A stretch of DNA of 64,000 bases from Gordonia desulfuricans NBRC 100010 (lineage in GTDB: Bacteria > Actinomycetota > Actinomycetes > Mycobacteriales > Mycobacteriaceae). The stretch is taken from positions 43,586-107,585 of the forward strand of contig NZ_BCNF01000036.1 in the NCBI RefSeq assembly GCF_001485495.1. The letters run 5' to 3'. Of the stretch, positions 17,568 through 25,365 are shown piece by piece. How positions within the stretch are numbered: position 1 is the first letter of the stretch; each line of letters opens with the position of its first letter. The position numbers and the translations under genes were made by a program. The notes beneath the pieces are model-generated. The model did no database searches. It was not told the DNA's origin and worked only from the letters and a program-made list of their open reading frames with translations.

Positions 17568-18377
17568 CTACTTGCCGAACCGCCGATTGCGCGCGGCGAA
17601 GTCACGCAGTGCGCGCAGGAAGTCCACCCGGCGGAACTCCGGCCAGTAGGCGTCGGTGAACCAGATCTCGGAGTAGGCGCTCTGCCACAGCAAGAATCCC
17701 GACAACCGTTGCTCTCCGGACGTGCGGATCACGAGGTCGGGGTCGGGCTGACCCTTGGTGTAGAGATTGCGGTCGATCGCCTCGACGGTGACCGCGTCGA
17801 TCATCTCCGCCGGCGACGCCCCCTCGGCCGCCTTCTCGGTCAGCAGGGCACGCACGGCGTCGACGATCTCCTGCCGTCCGCCGTAGCCGACGGCGACGTT
17901 GACGTTCATCCCGGTGTGTCCGGCGGTGCGTTCGGACGCCGCGCGCAGCCGGTCGGCGACGGCGTCGGGCAGCTGGTCGAGTGTCCCGACGATCCGCACC
18001 CGCCACGGGGCGGTGGCCCCGTCGGTGCCGGGATGGGCGACCGGACCGGAGATCTCGTCGACGATGTCCGGGACGATCTGCATCAGTGCGTCGAGTTCCT
18101 CGGAGTCGCGCTGCAGGTTCTCGGTGGACAGCAGGTAGATGGTGACGGTGGTGATCCCGAGTTCCGAGCACCAGCCGAGCATGTCGGCGATCCGGCGCGC
18201 GCCGACCCGATGCCCGTGGCTGACGTCCTCGAAGCCCGCCTCCTTGGCCCAGCGCCGATTGCCGTCGCAGATGATGGCGACATGCTGGGGCAACCGGGTG
18301 GAGTCCATCAGCTGGATCAGCCGCCGCTCGTACACACTGAGCATCGGTCCACGCAGGCGGTCGGGAAGCAGTTTCAT
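17568..18377 (-). CDS. cis-Prenyl diphosphate synthase (UppS family, Rv1086-like)
   Basis: A 269-residue cis-isoprenyl diphosphate synthase. The pyrophosphate-binding DGNRRWAKEAG (about 38-48), HGHRVGARRI and the C-terminal DLVIRTSGEQRLSGFLLWQ with YSEIWF are all present. M. tuberculosis has two such enzymes; the one beside hlyIII (Rv1086) makes the short (2Z,6E)-farnesyl diphosphate that primes decaprenyl phosphate synthesis. The divergent hlyIII neighbour suggests this is that orthologue. Chain length cannot be confirmed from sequence alone. ATG 18377 has a -10 box TAGTGT (minus strand, 18386-18391) eight bases upstream. The frame is open far upstream across hlyIII, but that part is antisense. 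Confidence 0.93.
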   Translation of the reverse strand: MKLLPDRLRGPMLSVYERRLIQLMDSTRLPQHVAIICDGNRRWAKEAGFEDVSHGHRVGARRIADMLGWCSELGITTVTIYLLSTENLQRDSEELDALMQIVPDIVDEISGPVAHPGTDGATAPWRVRIVGTLDQLPDAVADRLRAASERTAGHTGMNVNVAVGYGGRQEIVDAVRALLTEKAAEGASPAEMIDAVTVEAIDRNLYTKGQPDPDLVIRTSGEQRLSGFLLWQSAYSEIWFTDAYWPEFRRVDFLRALRDFAARNRRFGK

Positions 18378-18385
18378 CGTGGTCC

Positions 18386-18391
18386 ACACTA
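18386..18391 (-). promoter_or_regulatory. -10 box of the cis-prenyl transferase gene
   Basis: TAGTGT on the minus strand lies eight bases before the ATG at 18377, which suggests a leaderless or nearly leaderless transcript. No clear -35 box is visible. Confidence 0.45.
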
Positions 18392-18440
18392 GTCCGCAAT
18401 CCCTCGCCGCCGAGGCGTCGGACACGAACCCGACGCCCGG

Positions 18441-18464
18441 ACCTACGGTTACGGTACCGTAGGT
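18441..18464 (+). promoter_or_regulatory. hlyIII promoter/operator palindrome
   Basis: ACCTACGGT (18441-18449) and ACCGTAGGT (18456-18464) form a perfect inverted repeat around six bases, and the inner TACGGTACCGTA (18450-18461) is itself a perfect 12-bp palindrome. The likely -10 box TACCGT (18455-18460) lies inside it, seven bases before the hlyIII GTG. The inner core matches the desA2 palindrome (10503-10514) except for the central two bases. Confidence 0.65.
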
Positions 18465-18467
18465 TAC

Positions 18468-19136
18468 GTGACTCCCCTGCTGACGACGCCGGTCGCCGAG
18501 CGACCCCGCCTGCGTGGCGTCATCCACCAGTACGCGGCCTTCGTCGCCGCGGCGTGCGGCATCGCCGTGATCGTGGGCGCCGCACTCCTGCGCGGCAGCG
18601 CCGCCGCGGTGTCGTGCGCCGTCTACGCCGTCACCATCGTCGGACTGTTCGCGGTGTCGGCGAGCTACCACCGCATCCCGTGGAAGTCGCCGCGCGCCCA
18701 GATCCGGATGAAACGCGCCGACCACTCGATGATCTTCGTCTTCATCGCCGGCACGTACACGCCGTTCTGCGTGATGGCACTGCCCGACCCCGCCCGCTGG
18801 TGGGTGCTCGGCATCGTCTGGGCCGGCGCACTCAGCGGCGTCGTCCTCAAGATCGCCTGGCCCGCCGCCCCACGCTGGCTCGGTGTGACCCTCTACGTCC
18901 TGCTCGGCTGGGTGATCGTGGCCGTCGCCCCGGTGCTGGTCGCGCATGCCGGCGTCACCGTGCTGGTACTGCTGGCACTCGGCGGGGTCTTCTACACCGT
19001 CGGCGGCGTGCTCTACGCGATCCGCTGGCCCGACCCGTGGCCGACGGTCTTCGGCCACCACGAGGTGTTCCATGTGTGCACCGCGATCGCGGCGCTGGCC
19101 CACTATGTCGCGGTGTGGCTGGTCGTCGCCGGCTGA
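18468..19136 (+). CDS. Hemolysin III family membrane protein (TrhA/PAQR)
   Basis: A 222-residue integral membrane protein with about seven transmembrane helices, of the hemolysin III/PAQR family. Family residues include the RADHSMIF segment after helix 2 and the C-terminal HHEVFHVCTAIAALAHYV histidine cluster, which together form the buried metal site. Bacterial members (TrhA) influence membrane energetics and lipid state rather than lysing cells. GTG 18468 follows the -10 box by seven bases, so it is probably leaderless. The operator resembles the one before desA2. The 3' end overlaps the convergent ABC-fusion gene by 34 bases. Confidence 0.9.
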   Translation: MTPLLTTPVAERPRLRGVIHQYAAFVAAACGIAVIVGAALLRGSAAAVSCAVYAVTIVGLFAVSASYHRIPWKSPRAQIRMKRADHSMIFVFIAGTYTPFCVMALPDPARWWVLGIVWAGALSGVVLKIAWPAAPRWLGVTLYVLLGWVIVAVAPVLVAHAGVTVLVLLALGGVFYTVGGVLYAIRWPDPWPTVFGHHEVFHVCTAIAALAHYVAVWLVVAG

Positions 19137-20311
19137 CGCGACGCCCCCGCCTCCGGCCGGGTACCGGCCCCGAGGGAGCGCTTGTACACCACCGTGAGCT
19201 CACCGTCGTCGGTGAGGATCCGCGTCTGCACCCCGTACACATCGGCGATCAGCTCGGTGGTCAGCACCTCGGCGGGCGGACCGAACGACACCACCCGACC
19301 GGACCGCATCACCAGCAGCCGGTCGCAGTACCGTGCCGCCAGGTTGAGGTCGTGCAGGGCGACGTAGCTGGTCACCGGCAGATCCGCGACCAACGCGAGG
19401 ACGTCGAGCTGGTGGGCGATGTCGAGATGGTTGGTCGGCTCGTCGAGCAGCAACTCGCTGCGGCGGCTGAGGTCGGCGAGCACGATCGCGGTGGGATTGC
19501 GGTCGGCCACGCTCTCCCAGCTCACCTGCGGCCACTCGTCGGTGGTGTCGGCGTAGATGTTCTTCGCGCCGACGGCATCGGAGATCACACCCGACGATCC
19601 GCAGCACCCGGCCATATACGGCGTCTGGGTGTCGGCGAACCAGTACACCAGCGAGGTGTTGTCATCGGTCCCGGTGATGGCCGCCGCCGAATACCGTTGC
19701 TGCAGAGAGGAGATCAGCTCCTCACCACGGTCGGAGACATCGAAGATCTGGGCGAGCTCGCGGATCTCCTGGTAGATCAGGTCCATGGTCAGCGGTTCCG
19801 AACGCGCACCGTCGGCGTTCACGCTGGTCGCCGCGCGTCCCACGCAGTCGGTCGGCGAGAGGTAGGTGCCCACGCCGAGCCGTTCGAACTGGTCGCGGTC
19901 GCCGACGCCGCCGGGACCCAGCGTTCCGCCGAACGACGCGGTCACGAAGTCGGGCTCGGTGGCCAGCACCGTCTCCAGCGACGGCTTGTTGTCGGCCAGA
20001 CGCGGGACCGACTCATTCGCCTGTGCCAGATCGGGTTTCACCGGATCGGTCCAGGTCGCGGTCCCCACCATGCGATCGGCGAGACCCAGCGACAGCAGGA
20101 TCTCGGTGGAGCCCTGGTTCAGCGACACGACGCGCTGCGGGGCCTGTTCGACGGCCACCGTCTGGCCGCAGTTCTCGATCGAGACCGCCGCCGCGGAGGC
20201 CGCGTCACCGTCGGAATCGGTCGAACATGCCACTGCGGCAGCCGCTATCGTCAACGATCCGATGATCGCGAGCGATCGCCGCATCGACGTCTGTGAGATC
20301 ACGTGACCCAC
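19103..20311 (-). pseudogene. Fused remnant: B12-type binding lipoprotein joined to ABC ATPase C-terminus
   Basis: One uninterrupted 402-residue frame joins two parts. Residues 1-281 are a periplasmic binding lipoprotein of the BtuF/FepB type: signal peptide with Cys29 in AAVACS, then PQRVVSLNQGSTEILLSLGL and the conserved middle. Residues from about 282 are the tail of a FecE/BtuD-type ABC ATPase: Walker B LLLDEPTNHLD, the H-loop ALHDLNLA and the C-terminus. The binding protein lacks its last 50-60 residues and the ATPase lacks Walker A and the LSGGQ signature. The permease gene between them is absent. GTG 20311 has GAAGGG five bases upstream. A cobalamin riboswitch precedes it. An in-frame deletion of a btuF-btuC-btuD operon is the simplest reading; the product cannot be a working transporter. 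Confidence 0.85.
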
Positions 20312-20440
20312 CTGCGCCCTTCGTCATATGCGGGCACATCGGAGCGTCAGGACACCGAGCGGCCACCTACCGCCCAGATGTGAACGCACCGACCATATCC
20401 CGCGAGGTCGATGTGCACCGCGGGGGTGTTCCGCGGTCAC

Positions 20441-20619
20441 GTCGGCAGGTCTTCGGACTCCGGACCCGGCACCTCCGTGCCACCTACCGATGGCCGCTTC
20501 CCAGATCGTCACCGACCCAGTGCCCTGGCCACCATCGTTTCCGTCACCGCTGCGGGGCAGCTCTGGATTCTCACCAGATTCCCTCTTGGCCGGCCGGGAC
20601 ATCTCCCGGCCAGACCGAC
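20441..20619 (-). promoter_or_regulatory. Cobalamin (adenosylcobalamin) riboswitch
   Basis: Read on the minus strand, this carries the conserved pieces of the B12 aptamer in order: GAGGGAATCTGGTGAGAATC, then GCTGCCCCGCAGCGGTGACG, then CACTG, then GGGAAG, and finally the B12 box AGTCCGAAGACCTGCC. Helix P1 is closed by GTCGG (20615-20619 region) and CCGAC (20441-20445 region). Between it and the fusion gene start (129 bases) lies a possible expression-platform hairpin, ACCGCGG-7-CCGCGGT (20417-20437). It would shut off the downstream gene when cobalamin is plentiful, and it identifies the original operon as B12 uptake. The remaining bases between 20312 and 20689 hold no gene. Confidence 0.93.
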
Positions 20620-20689
20620 GCGGGGCGAGCCTATCAGCCACCGGATCGCGACATTCCGGCATCCACGGCGCCGGGGCGGCACGCAGGTG

Positions 20690-21784
20690 TCAGCCGCGTG
20701 CCAGATCGGCCAGTACCGCGGCGCTGACCTCCCAGTCCATGCACTTGTCGGTCACCGACTTGCCGTAGACGAGCGGCTCGGCGTCCGGTGACTGCGCCCC
20801 GGCCTCGATGAAGCTCTCCAGCATCACACCGCTGATGACCGGTTCGCGGCCGGCCGCGCGGGTGGCGCGCACCGATGCCGCGATCTCGGCGGCCACCTGC
20901 GCCTGGCGCACATGGTCTTTGCCGGAGTTGGCGTGGCTGGCATCGATCATGACGCGAGCGGGCAGGCCCGCCTTGTCCAGTGCCGCAACCGCATCGGCGA
21001 TCGACACCTCGTCGTAGTTGGGGCCGGGGGTGCCGCCGCGCAGGATGATGTGACAGTCGGTGTTGCCCGCCGACTCCACCAGTGCACCACGCCCGAAGTC
21101 GTCGACACCGAAGAAGACATGCTGTGCCGCAGCGGCTTTCACACCGTCGATCGCGACCTGGACATTGCCGTCGGTGCCGTTCTTGAATCCGATCGGCATC
21201 GAGAGGCCGGAGGCGAGCTGACGGTGTACCTGCGACTCGGTGGTGCGGGCACCGATCGCACCCCATGCCACCGCGTCGGCGATGTACTGCGGGCTGGTCG
21301 GCTCGAGGAACTCACACCCCACCGGCAGCCCGAGGTCGATGATGTCGAGCAGCAACGAGCGTGCGGTGCGCAGACCCCGCTCGACGTCGTAGGTCCCGTC
21401 CATACCCGGGTCGTTGATCAGACCCTTCCATCCGACGGTGGTGCGCGGCTTCTCGAAGTAGACCCGCATCACGATCTTGAGGCGGTCGTCGTACTGGGTG
21501 GCCAGCGGCGCCAGGCGGCGGGCGTAGTCGATGGCGGCCACCGGATCGTGTACCGAACACGGCCCGACGACGACGAGCAGGCGGTCGTCGGCACCGGCCA
21601 GGATAGCGGCGATCTCGTCGCGATCACGCTGCACGGCAACGGCCCGGCGTGCGGTGAGCGGCAGTTCGGTGCGGATGACATCCGGCGACGGGATCGAGCG
21701 GAATGCCTTGACCCGACGGTCCGAGGTGTTCTCGACGGTGTCGGTGGACGGCGATGTCCGGGGCAGATCTCCGAGGGTGGTCAC
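20690..21784 (-). CDS. aroG: DAHP synthase, type I (AroF/G/H class)
   Basis: A 364-residue 3-deoxy-D-arabino-heptulosonate 7-phosphate synthase, which condenses phosphoenolpyruvate and erythrose 4-phosphate in the first step of the shikimate pathway. Family motifs include VVGPCSVHDP, MRVYFEKPRTTVGWKGLINDP, GCEFLEPTSPQY and MIDASHANSGKDH. It is of the Escherichia coli type rather than the type II enzyme known from M. tuberculosis. GTG 21784 has AAAGG six bases upstream. A leader peptide with Tyr-Trp-Arg-Phe and a terminator-like hairpin lie in its 200-base leader, so transcription is probably controlled by attenuation in response to aromatic amino acids. Confidence 0.95.
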   Translation of the reverse strand: MTTLGDLPRTSPSTDTVENTSDRRVKAFRSIPSPDVIRTELPLTARRAVAVQRDRDEIAAILAGADDRLLVVVGPCSVHDPVAAIDYARRLAPLATQYDDRLKIVMRVYFEKPRTTVGWKGLINDPGMDGTYDVERGLRTARSLLLDIIDLGLPVGCEFLEPTSPQYIADAVAWGAIGARTTESQVHRQLASGLSMPIGFKNGTDGNVQVAIDGVKAAAAQHVFFGVDDFGRGALVESAGNTDCHIILRGGTPGPNYDEVSIADAVAALDKAGLPARVMIDASHANSGKDHVRQAQVAAEIAASVRATRAAGREPVISGVMLESFIEAGAQSPDAEPLVYGKSVTDKCMDWEVSAAVLADLARG

Positions 21785-21865
21785 GGTGTGCCTTTCGCGG
21801 GTGTGAGGGGCCTGTCATCTCGGCCGGCCACCCGCTGTCGTCATCGGAGGCCCTTGAAATGACAA

Positions 21866-21950
21866 GAGCAGCGACCGTTCTGGTCACTGCTCGGGCTCCG
21901 GGTTGTGTGGTGTGCGCAGTCAGCGCTTCATCGCAGGCTCACCCGGAGCC
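21866..21950 (-). promoter_or_regulatory. Attenuator hairpins of the aroG leader
   Basis: On the minus strand a perfect 10-bp stem GGCTCCGGGT/ACCCGGAGCC (21941-21950 with 21894-21903) encloses the end of the leader peptide. It is followed at once by GAGCAGTGACC-5-GGTCGCTGCTC (21892 to 21866), an 11-bp stem with one G-U pair. TTGTCATTTC follows, a weak U-rich tail. The layout is that of ribosome-mediated attenuation: ribosome stalling in the peptide would disturb the first stem. The exact alternative pairing is not resolved by eye. Confidence 0.65.
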
Positions 21951-21988
21951 TCGATAAAGCGCCAATAGCCGCGCACGGAGTGGATCAC
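21920..21988 (-). CDS. aroG leader peptide (Tyr-Trp-Arg-Phe)
   Basis: A 22-codon ORF starts with GTG 21988 and stops with TGA at 21920-21922. It reads M-I-H-S-V-R-G-Y-W-R-F-I-E and continues to K-R. Tyr, Trp and Phe at residues 8, 9 and 11 are the three end products of the pathway that the downstream DAHP synthase opens. A -10 box TAACCT lies exactly seven bases upstream, so the peptide start coincides with the transcript start. The peptide is too short and too well matched to the gene to be chance in my view, but translation is unproven. Confidence 0.75.
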   Translation of the reverse strand: MIHSVRGYWRFIEAPGEPAMKR

Positions 21989-21995
21989 GTCGCCG

Positions 21996-22001
21996 AGGTT
22001 A
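21996..22001 (-). promoter_or_regulatory. -10 box of the aroG transcript
   Basis: TAACCT on the minus strand, seven bases before the leader-peptide GTG. No good -35 box is visible. It places the transcript start at the leader peptide and gives a leader of about 200 bases. Confidence 0.55.
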
Positions 22002-22067
22002 GCACACGACGACGCAACCCGACGAAACACGGTCGTCACAGGTCACGGCCGTTTGCCGGCGCCGACG

Positions 22068-22514
22068 CTACGGATGACCACGGTCGATGAGGTGGCTGAG
22101 CACGATGATCGACTCGGTCCGGTCCACCGGACCGGCCTGCCGGATACGTTCGAGGGCCTGCTCGAGGTGGTGCACATCGCGGGCCATCAGTCGCAGGATG
22201 GCATCGGCCTGGCCGGTGATCGTCGCCGCCGACACCACCTCCTGGATCGGTTCCCACGACGCCCGCAGGTCTTCCGGCGAGATGTTGCCCCGGCAGAACA
22301 CCTGCACATAGGCCTCGGTGTTCCACTGCATCGCGGCCGGATCGATCACCGTGGTGAAGCCGGTGATCACGCCGTCGGCGACGAGCCGGTCGACCCGCCG
22401 CTTCACCGCCGGCGCCGACAGCCCCACCTGCGCACCGATGTCGGCATAGGTGGCGCGGGCATCGCGGGTGAGGCAGACGAGCACCTTTTCGTCGAGATCG
22501 TCGAGCTCGCGCAA
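22068..22514 (-). CDS. Lrp/AsnC family regulator
   Basis: A 148-residue feast/famine regulator: N-terminal helix-turn-helix (about 4-55, LDEKVLVCLTRDARATYADIG) followed by a RAM ligand-binding domain. TTG 22514 is taken as the start because AAGGGG lies seven bases upstream and a stop occurs just before it. It is divergent from the dimethylargininase/ornithine aminotransferase gene, an arrangement also known in mycobacteria (Lrp beside ddaH and rocD). It probably activates or represses arginine/ornithine catabolism in response to an amino acid by binding the palindrome at 22561-22586. Confidence 0.9.
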   Translation of the reverse strand: MRELDDLDEKVLVCLTRDARATYADIGAQVGLSAPAVKRRVDRLVADGVITGFTTVIDPAAMQWNTEAYVQVFCRGNISPEDLRASWEPIQEVVSAATITGQADAILRLMARDVHHLEQALERIRQAGPVDRTESIIVLSHLIDRGHP

Positions 22515-22560
22515 GACTTCACCCCTTACCCGCCGACGACGACCGAAATCTTCAACAGAG

Positions 22561-22605
22561 ACGCAATCGGTGACGATTGATTGCGTCAGATACCGACCCT
22601 ACGCT
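22561..22605 (+). promoter_or_regulatory. Lrp-type operator and ddaH-rocD promoter
   Basis: ACGCAATC (22561-22568) and GATTGCGT (22579-22586) form an inverted repeat, with a nested CAATCG-gtga-CGATTG (22564-22579). The right arm overlaps a -35 box TTGATT (22577-22582), which is 17 bases from the -10 box TACGCT (22600-22605). The ATG follows after six bases, so the message is leaderless. It is the likely binding site of the divergent Lrp regulator. Confidence 0.65.
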
Positions 22606-22611
22606 CGAATT

Positions 22612-24684
22612 ATGACGCTGACCAGCTCGTACTCCGCCGTGTCCGCTCCCCGGATCGCCCACCATCGCACCTTCGCGATGACCCCGCCGACCCACTTCAC
22701 CGTCACCTACGCGATCAATCCCTGGATGGACCCGACGGTCCCGGTCGACACCGCCCGTGCGCTCGCCCAGTGGGAACAGCTGTGCCGGGTCTATCGCGAC
22801 CTCGGACACACCGTGCGCCTCGTCGATCCGCAGCCGGGCCTGCCGGACATGGTCTATGCGGCCAACGGCGGGCTCGTGGTGAACGGCCGGGCGATCGCCG
22901 CACGGTTCACCTTTCCCGAGCGGGCCGTCGAGGCCGGTCACTACGCCGACTGGTTCACCGCCGCAGGCCTGGGCGAGGTGTACCGCACCGCAGGCACCCA
23001 GGAGGGCGAGGGCGACTTCCTCGTCGTCGGCGAGCGCATCCTGGCCGGTACCGGGTTCCGCACCGATCCGGCCACACATGCCGAGGTCGCCGCGATCACC
23101 GGGCTGCCGGTGATCACCCTGGAGCTGTGCGACCCGCGGTTCTATCACCTCGACACCGCCCTCGGTGTGCTCGACCAGAACACCATCACCTACTACCCGC
23201 CCGCCTTCTCCGAACCCTCCCGCCGACTGCTGGCGCAGCTGTATCCGGATGCGATCATCGCGACCGCCGCCGACGCCGAGGTGCTGGGGCTCAACCTGGT
23301 CTCCGACGGGCGCAACGTCGTGATGACCGATGCCGCACCGGGACTGGCGGCCCGGCTGCGCGAGGCGGGATTCGAGACGATCGGCGTCGATCTGTCCGAA
23401 CTGCTCGCCGGTGGCGGCGGGATCAAATGCTGCACACTGGAGCTGCGCCCCTCCGACCCCGACCGGCCGGTGCCCCACCGAACGGAGGAAATGATGCCTG
23501 ATCTCGCCGAACCCCATGTGGCCCACAACTACTCACCGCTACCGGTGACCGCGGCATCCGCCGAGGGCGCCTGGATCACCGATGTCGACGGGCGCCGGTA
23601 TCTCGACTGCCTCGGCGCCTACTCCGCGGTGAACTTCGGCCACCGCAATCCCGAGATCGTGGCCGCGGCGCGCGCCCAGCTCGATCGGGTCACCCTGACC
23701 AGTCGTGCTTTTCGTTCCGATCGGCTCGAACCCTTCTGTGCCGCACTGGCCGAGCTGTGCGGCAAGGAGATGGTGCTGCCGATGAACACCGGCGCAGAAG
23801 CCGTCGAGTCGGCCCTCAAGGTGGCCCGTAAGTGGGGCTACGACGTCAAGGGGGTACCCGACGGGCGTGCCGAGATCATCGTCGCCGGCGGCAACTTCCA
23901 CGGTCGCACGATCACCATCGTGGGCTTCAGCGACGACGACGACGCCCGCGGTGGATTCGGGCCGTTCACACCGGGATTCGTCCGCGTGCCCTACGGCGAC
24001 GCGGCCGCGGTGGCCGACGCGATCACCGACGACACCGTCGCGGTGCTCGTCGAGCCGATCCAGGGCGAGGCCGGGATCATCGTCCCGCCCGACGACTATC
24101 TGCCCGCCGTGCGGACGCTGTGCACCGACAACCGGGTGCTGATGATCGCCGACGAGATCCAGTCCGGACTCGGCCGCACCGGCACCACCTTCGCGTGCGA
24201 GCACTGGGGTGTGGTCCCCGATGTCTACACACTCGGCAAGGCCCTCGGCGGCGGCATCCTCCCGGTGTCGGCGGTGGTCGCCGACACCGAGGTGCTCGGC
24301 GTCCTGCATCCCGGTCAGCACGGCTCGACCTTCGGTGGCAATCCGCTCGCCGCGGCGGTCGGGCACACCGTCGTCCGGATGCTCGCCGACGGCACCTGGC
24401 AGGCCCGGGCCGCGTCTCTCGGCACCCGGCTGCACACACGGCTCGCCGACCTCGTCGGTCCCGATGTCCTGCAGGTCCGCGGCAAGGGCCTGTGGGCGGG
24501 AATCGACATCGACCCGGCACTGGGCACCGGCAAACAGATCTGCCTCGCGCTCGCCGACGCCGGGGTGCTCGCCAAGGACACCCACGGTTCCACCCTGCGG
24601 CTGGCCCCGCCGCTGGTGATCACACCCGACGAGATCGACTGGATGGTCGACCGATTCGCCGCGGTGCTGCGCGGGCGCCACTGA
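22612..24684 (+). CDS. Fused dimethylargininase and ornithine aminotransferase
   Basis: A single 690-residue frame. Residues 1-283 form a dimethylargininase (DDAH)-like pentein enzyme: a DPQPGLPDMVYAANGG segment, EGEGDF, catalytic His in RFYHLD and Cys in GGGGIKCC; it hydrolyses methylated arginine to citrulline. Residues from 295 form a class III PLP aminotransferase of the RocD type: FHGRTITI, DEIQSGLGRTG, and the PLP lysine in TLGKALGGGILP. In mycobacteria these are separate genes. Here no stop intervenes, yet GGAGG (23484-23488) still precedes ATG 23494, so free RocD could also be made by internal initiation. RocD converts ornithine to glutamate semialdehyde. Confidence 0.9.
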   Translation: MTLTSSYSAVSAPRIAHHRTFAMTPPTHFTVTYAINPWMDPTVPVDTARALAQWEQLCRVYRDLGHTVRLVDPQPGLPDMVYAANGGLVVNGRAIAARFTFPERAVEAGHYADWFTAAGLGEVYRTAGTQEGEGDFLVVGERILAGTGFRTDPATHAEVAAITGLPVITLELCDPRFYHLDTALGVLDQNTITYYPPAFSEPSRRLLAQLYPDAIIATAADAEVLGLNLVSDGRNVVMTDAAPGLAARLREAGFETIGVDLSELLAGGGGIKCCTLELRPSDPDRPVPHRTEEMMPDLAEPHVAHNYSPLPVTAASAEGAWITDVDGRRYLDCLGAYSAVNFGHRNPEIVAAARAQLDRVTLTSRAFRSDRLEPFCAALAELCGKEMVLPMNTGAEAVESALKVARKWGYDVKGVPDGRAEIIVAGGNFHGRTITIVGFSDDDDARGGFGPFTPGFVRVPYGDAAAVADAITDDTVAVLVEPIQGEAGIIVPPDDYLPAVRTLCTDNRVLMIADEIQSGLGRTGTTFACEHWGVVPDVYTLGKALGGGILPVSAVVADTEVLGVLHPGQHGSTFGGNPLAAAVGHTVVRMLADGTWQARAASLGTRLHTRLADLVGPDVLQVRGKGLWAGIDIDPALGTGKQICLALADAGVLAKDTHGSTLRLAPPLVITPDEIDWMVDRFAAVLRGRH

Positions 24685-24723
24685 TCACAGCCGATCGCGG
24701 CCCGTCGGTCCACCGGGCAGGAC

Positions 24724-24729
24724 TAGGCT
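24724..24729 (+). promoter_or_regulatory. -10 box of the histidine phosphatase gene
   Basis: TAGGCT ends seven bases before the ATG at 24737, matching the leaderless pattern seen at other transcript starts in this window. No clear -35 box. Confidence 0.45.
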
Positions 24730-24736
24730 CGGACAG

Positions 24737-25360
24737 ATGACCGACGCCGACCGCACCCGCCGCGTCCTGTTGATCCGACACGGCCAGACCGCCTGGTCGT
24801 TGTCGAATCAGCACACCGGACGCACCGACATCGACCTGACGCCACGGGGTGAACAGGACGCTGCGGCGCTGGCGGGCCTCGCCGACCGGATCGGTCTGTG
24901 CCGACCGTATGTGATCGCCTCGCCCCGGCGCCGCGCGCAGCGGACCGCCGAGCTCGCGGGTCTCCATGTCGACGAGACGAGTGAACTGTTCGCCGAGTGG
25001 GACTACGGCGACTACGAGGGTCTGACCCGTCTGGAGATCCAGCGCGACCACGAGCCGAGCTGGACGATCTGGACGCATGGCGCCCGCGGTGGCGAGTCGG
25101 TGGCCGACATGACGCGGCGGGTCGACGCCGCGGTCGACCATGTGGAGGCGCGGCTACCGGAGTCGGATGTGATCGTGGTGTCCCACGGTCATTTCTCCCG
25201 CTCGTTCATCTGCCGGTTCCTCGGCTGGCCGATCACGCAGGGCGCCGCGGTCGACCTGCGTCCGGCCGGATCGGCACTGCTGGCCGAACCCGACGGTGAT
25301 CGACGGCTCTCGGAACTGCGTGGCCCCGAGGGATACTGGGCCTCGGCCGCATCGATCTGA
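24737..25360 (+). CDS. Histidine phosphatase superfamily protein
   Basis: A 207-residue phosphatase of the phosphoglycerate-mutase-like clan. The catalytic RHG motif is in LLIRHGQTAW (about 12-21), and the second histidine is in VVSHGHFSRSF (about 150-160). The segment LFAEWDYGDYEGLT resembles mycobacterial Rv3214 (annotated gpm2/entD), which has acid phosphatase activity rather than mutase activity. It is probably a small-molecule phosphatase; the substrate is unknown. The gene ends five bases from the stop of the convergent DUF255 gene. Confidence 0.87.
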   Translation: MTDADRTRRVLLIRHGQTAWSLSNQHTGRTDIDLTPRGEQDAAALAGLADRIGLCRPYVIASPRRRAQRTAELAGLHVDETSELFAEWDYGDYEGLTRLEIQRDHEPSWTIWTHGARGGESVADMTRRVDAAVDHVEARLPESDVIVVSHGHFSRSFICRFLGWPITQGAAVDLRPAGSALLAEPDGDRRLSELRGPEGYWASAASI

Positions 25361-25365
25361 TCGCG

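Noticed and set aside
18378..19103. Minus-strand extension of the cis-prenyl transferase frame across hlyIII
   Set aside because: It is antisense to a clear membrane protein gene, and the family start MKLLPDRLRG with a -10 box fits ATG 18377.
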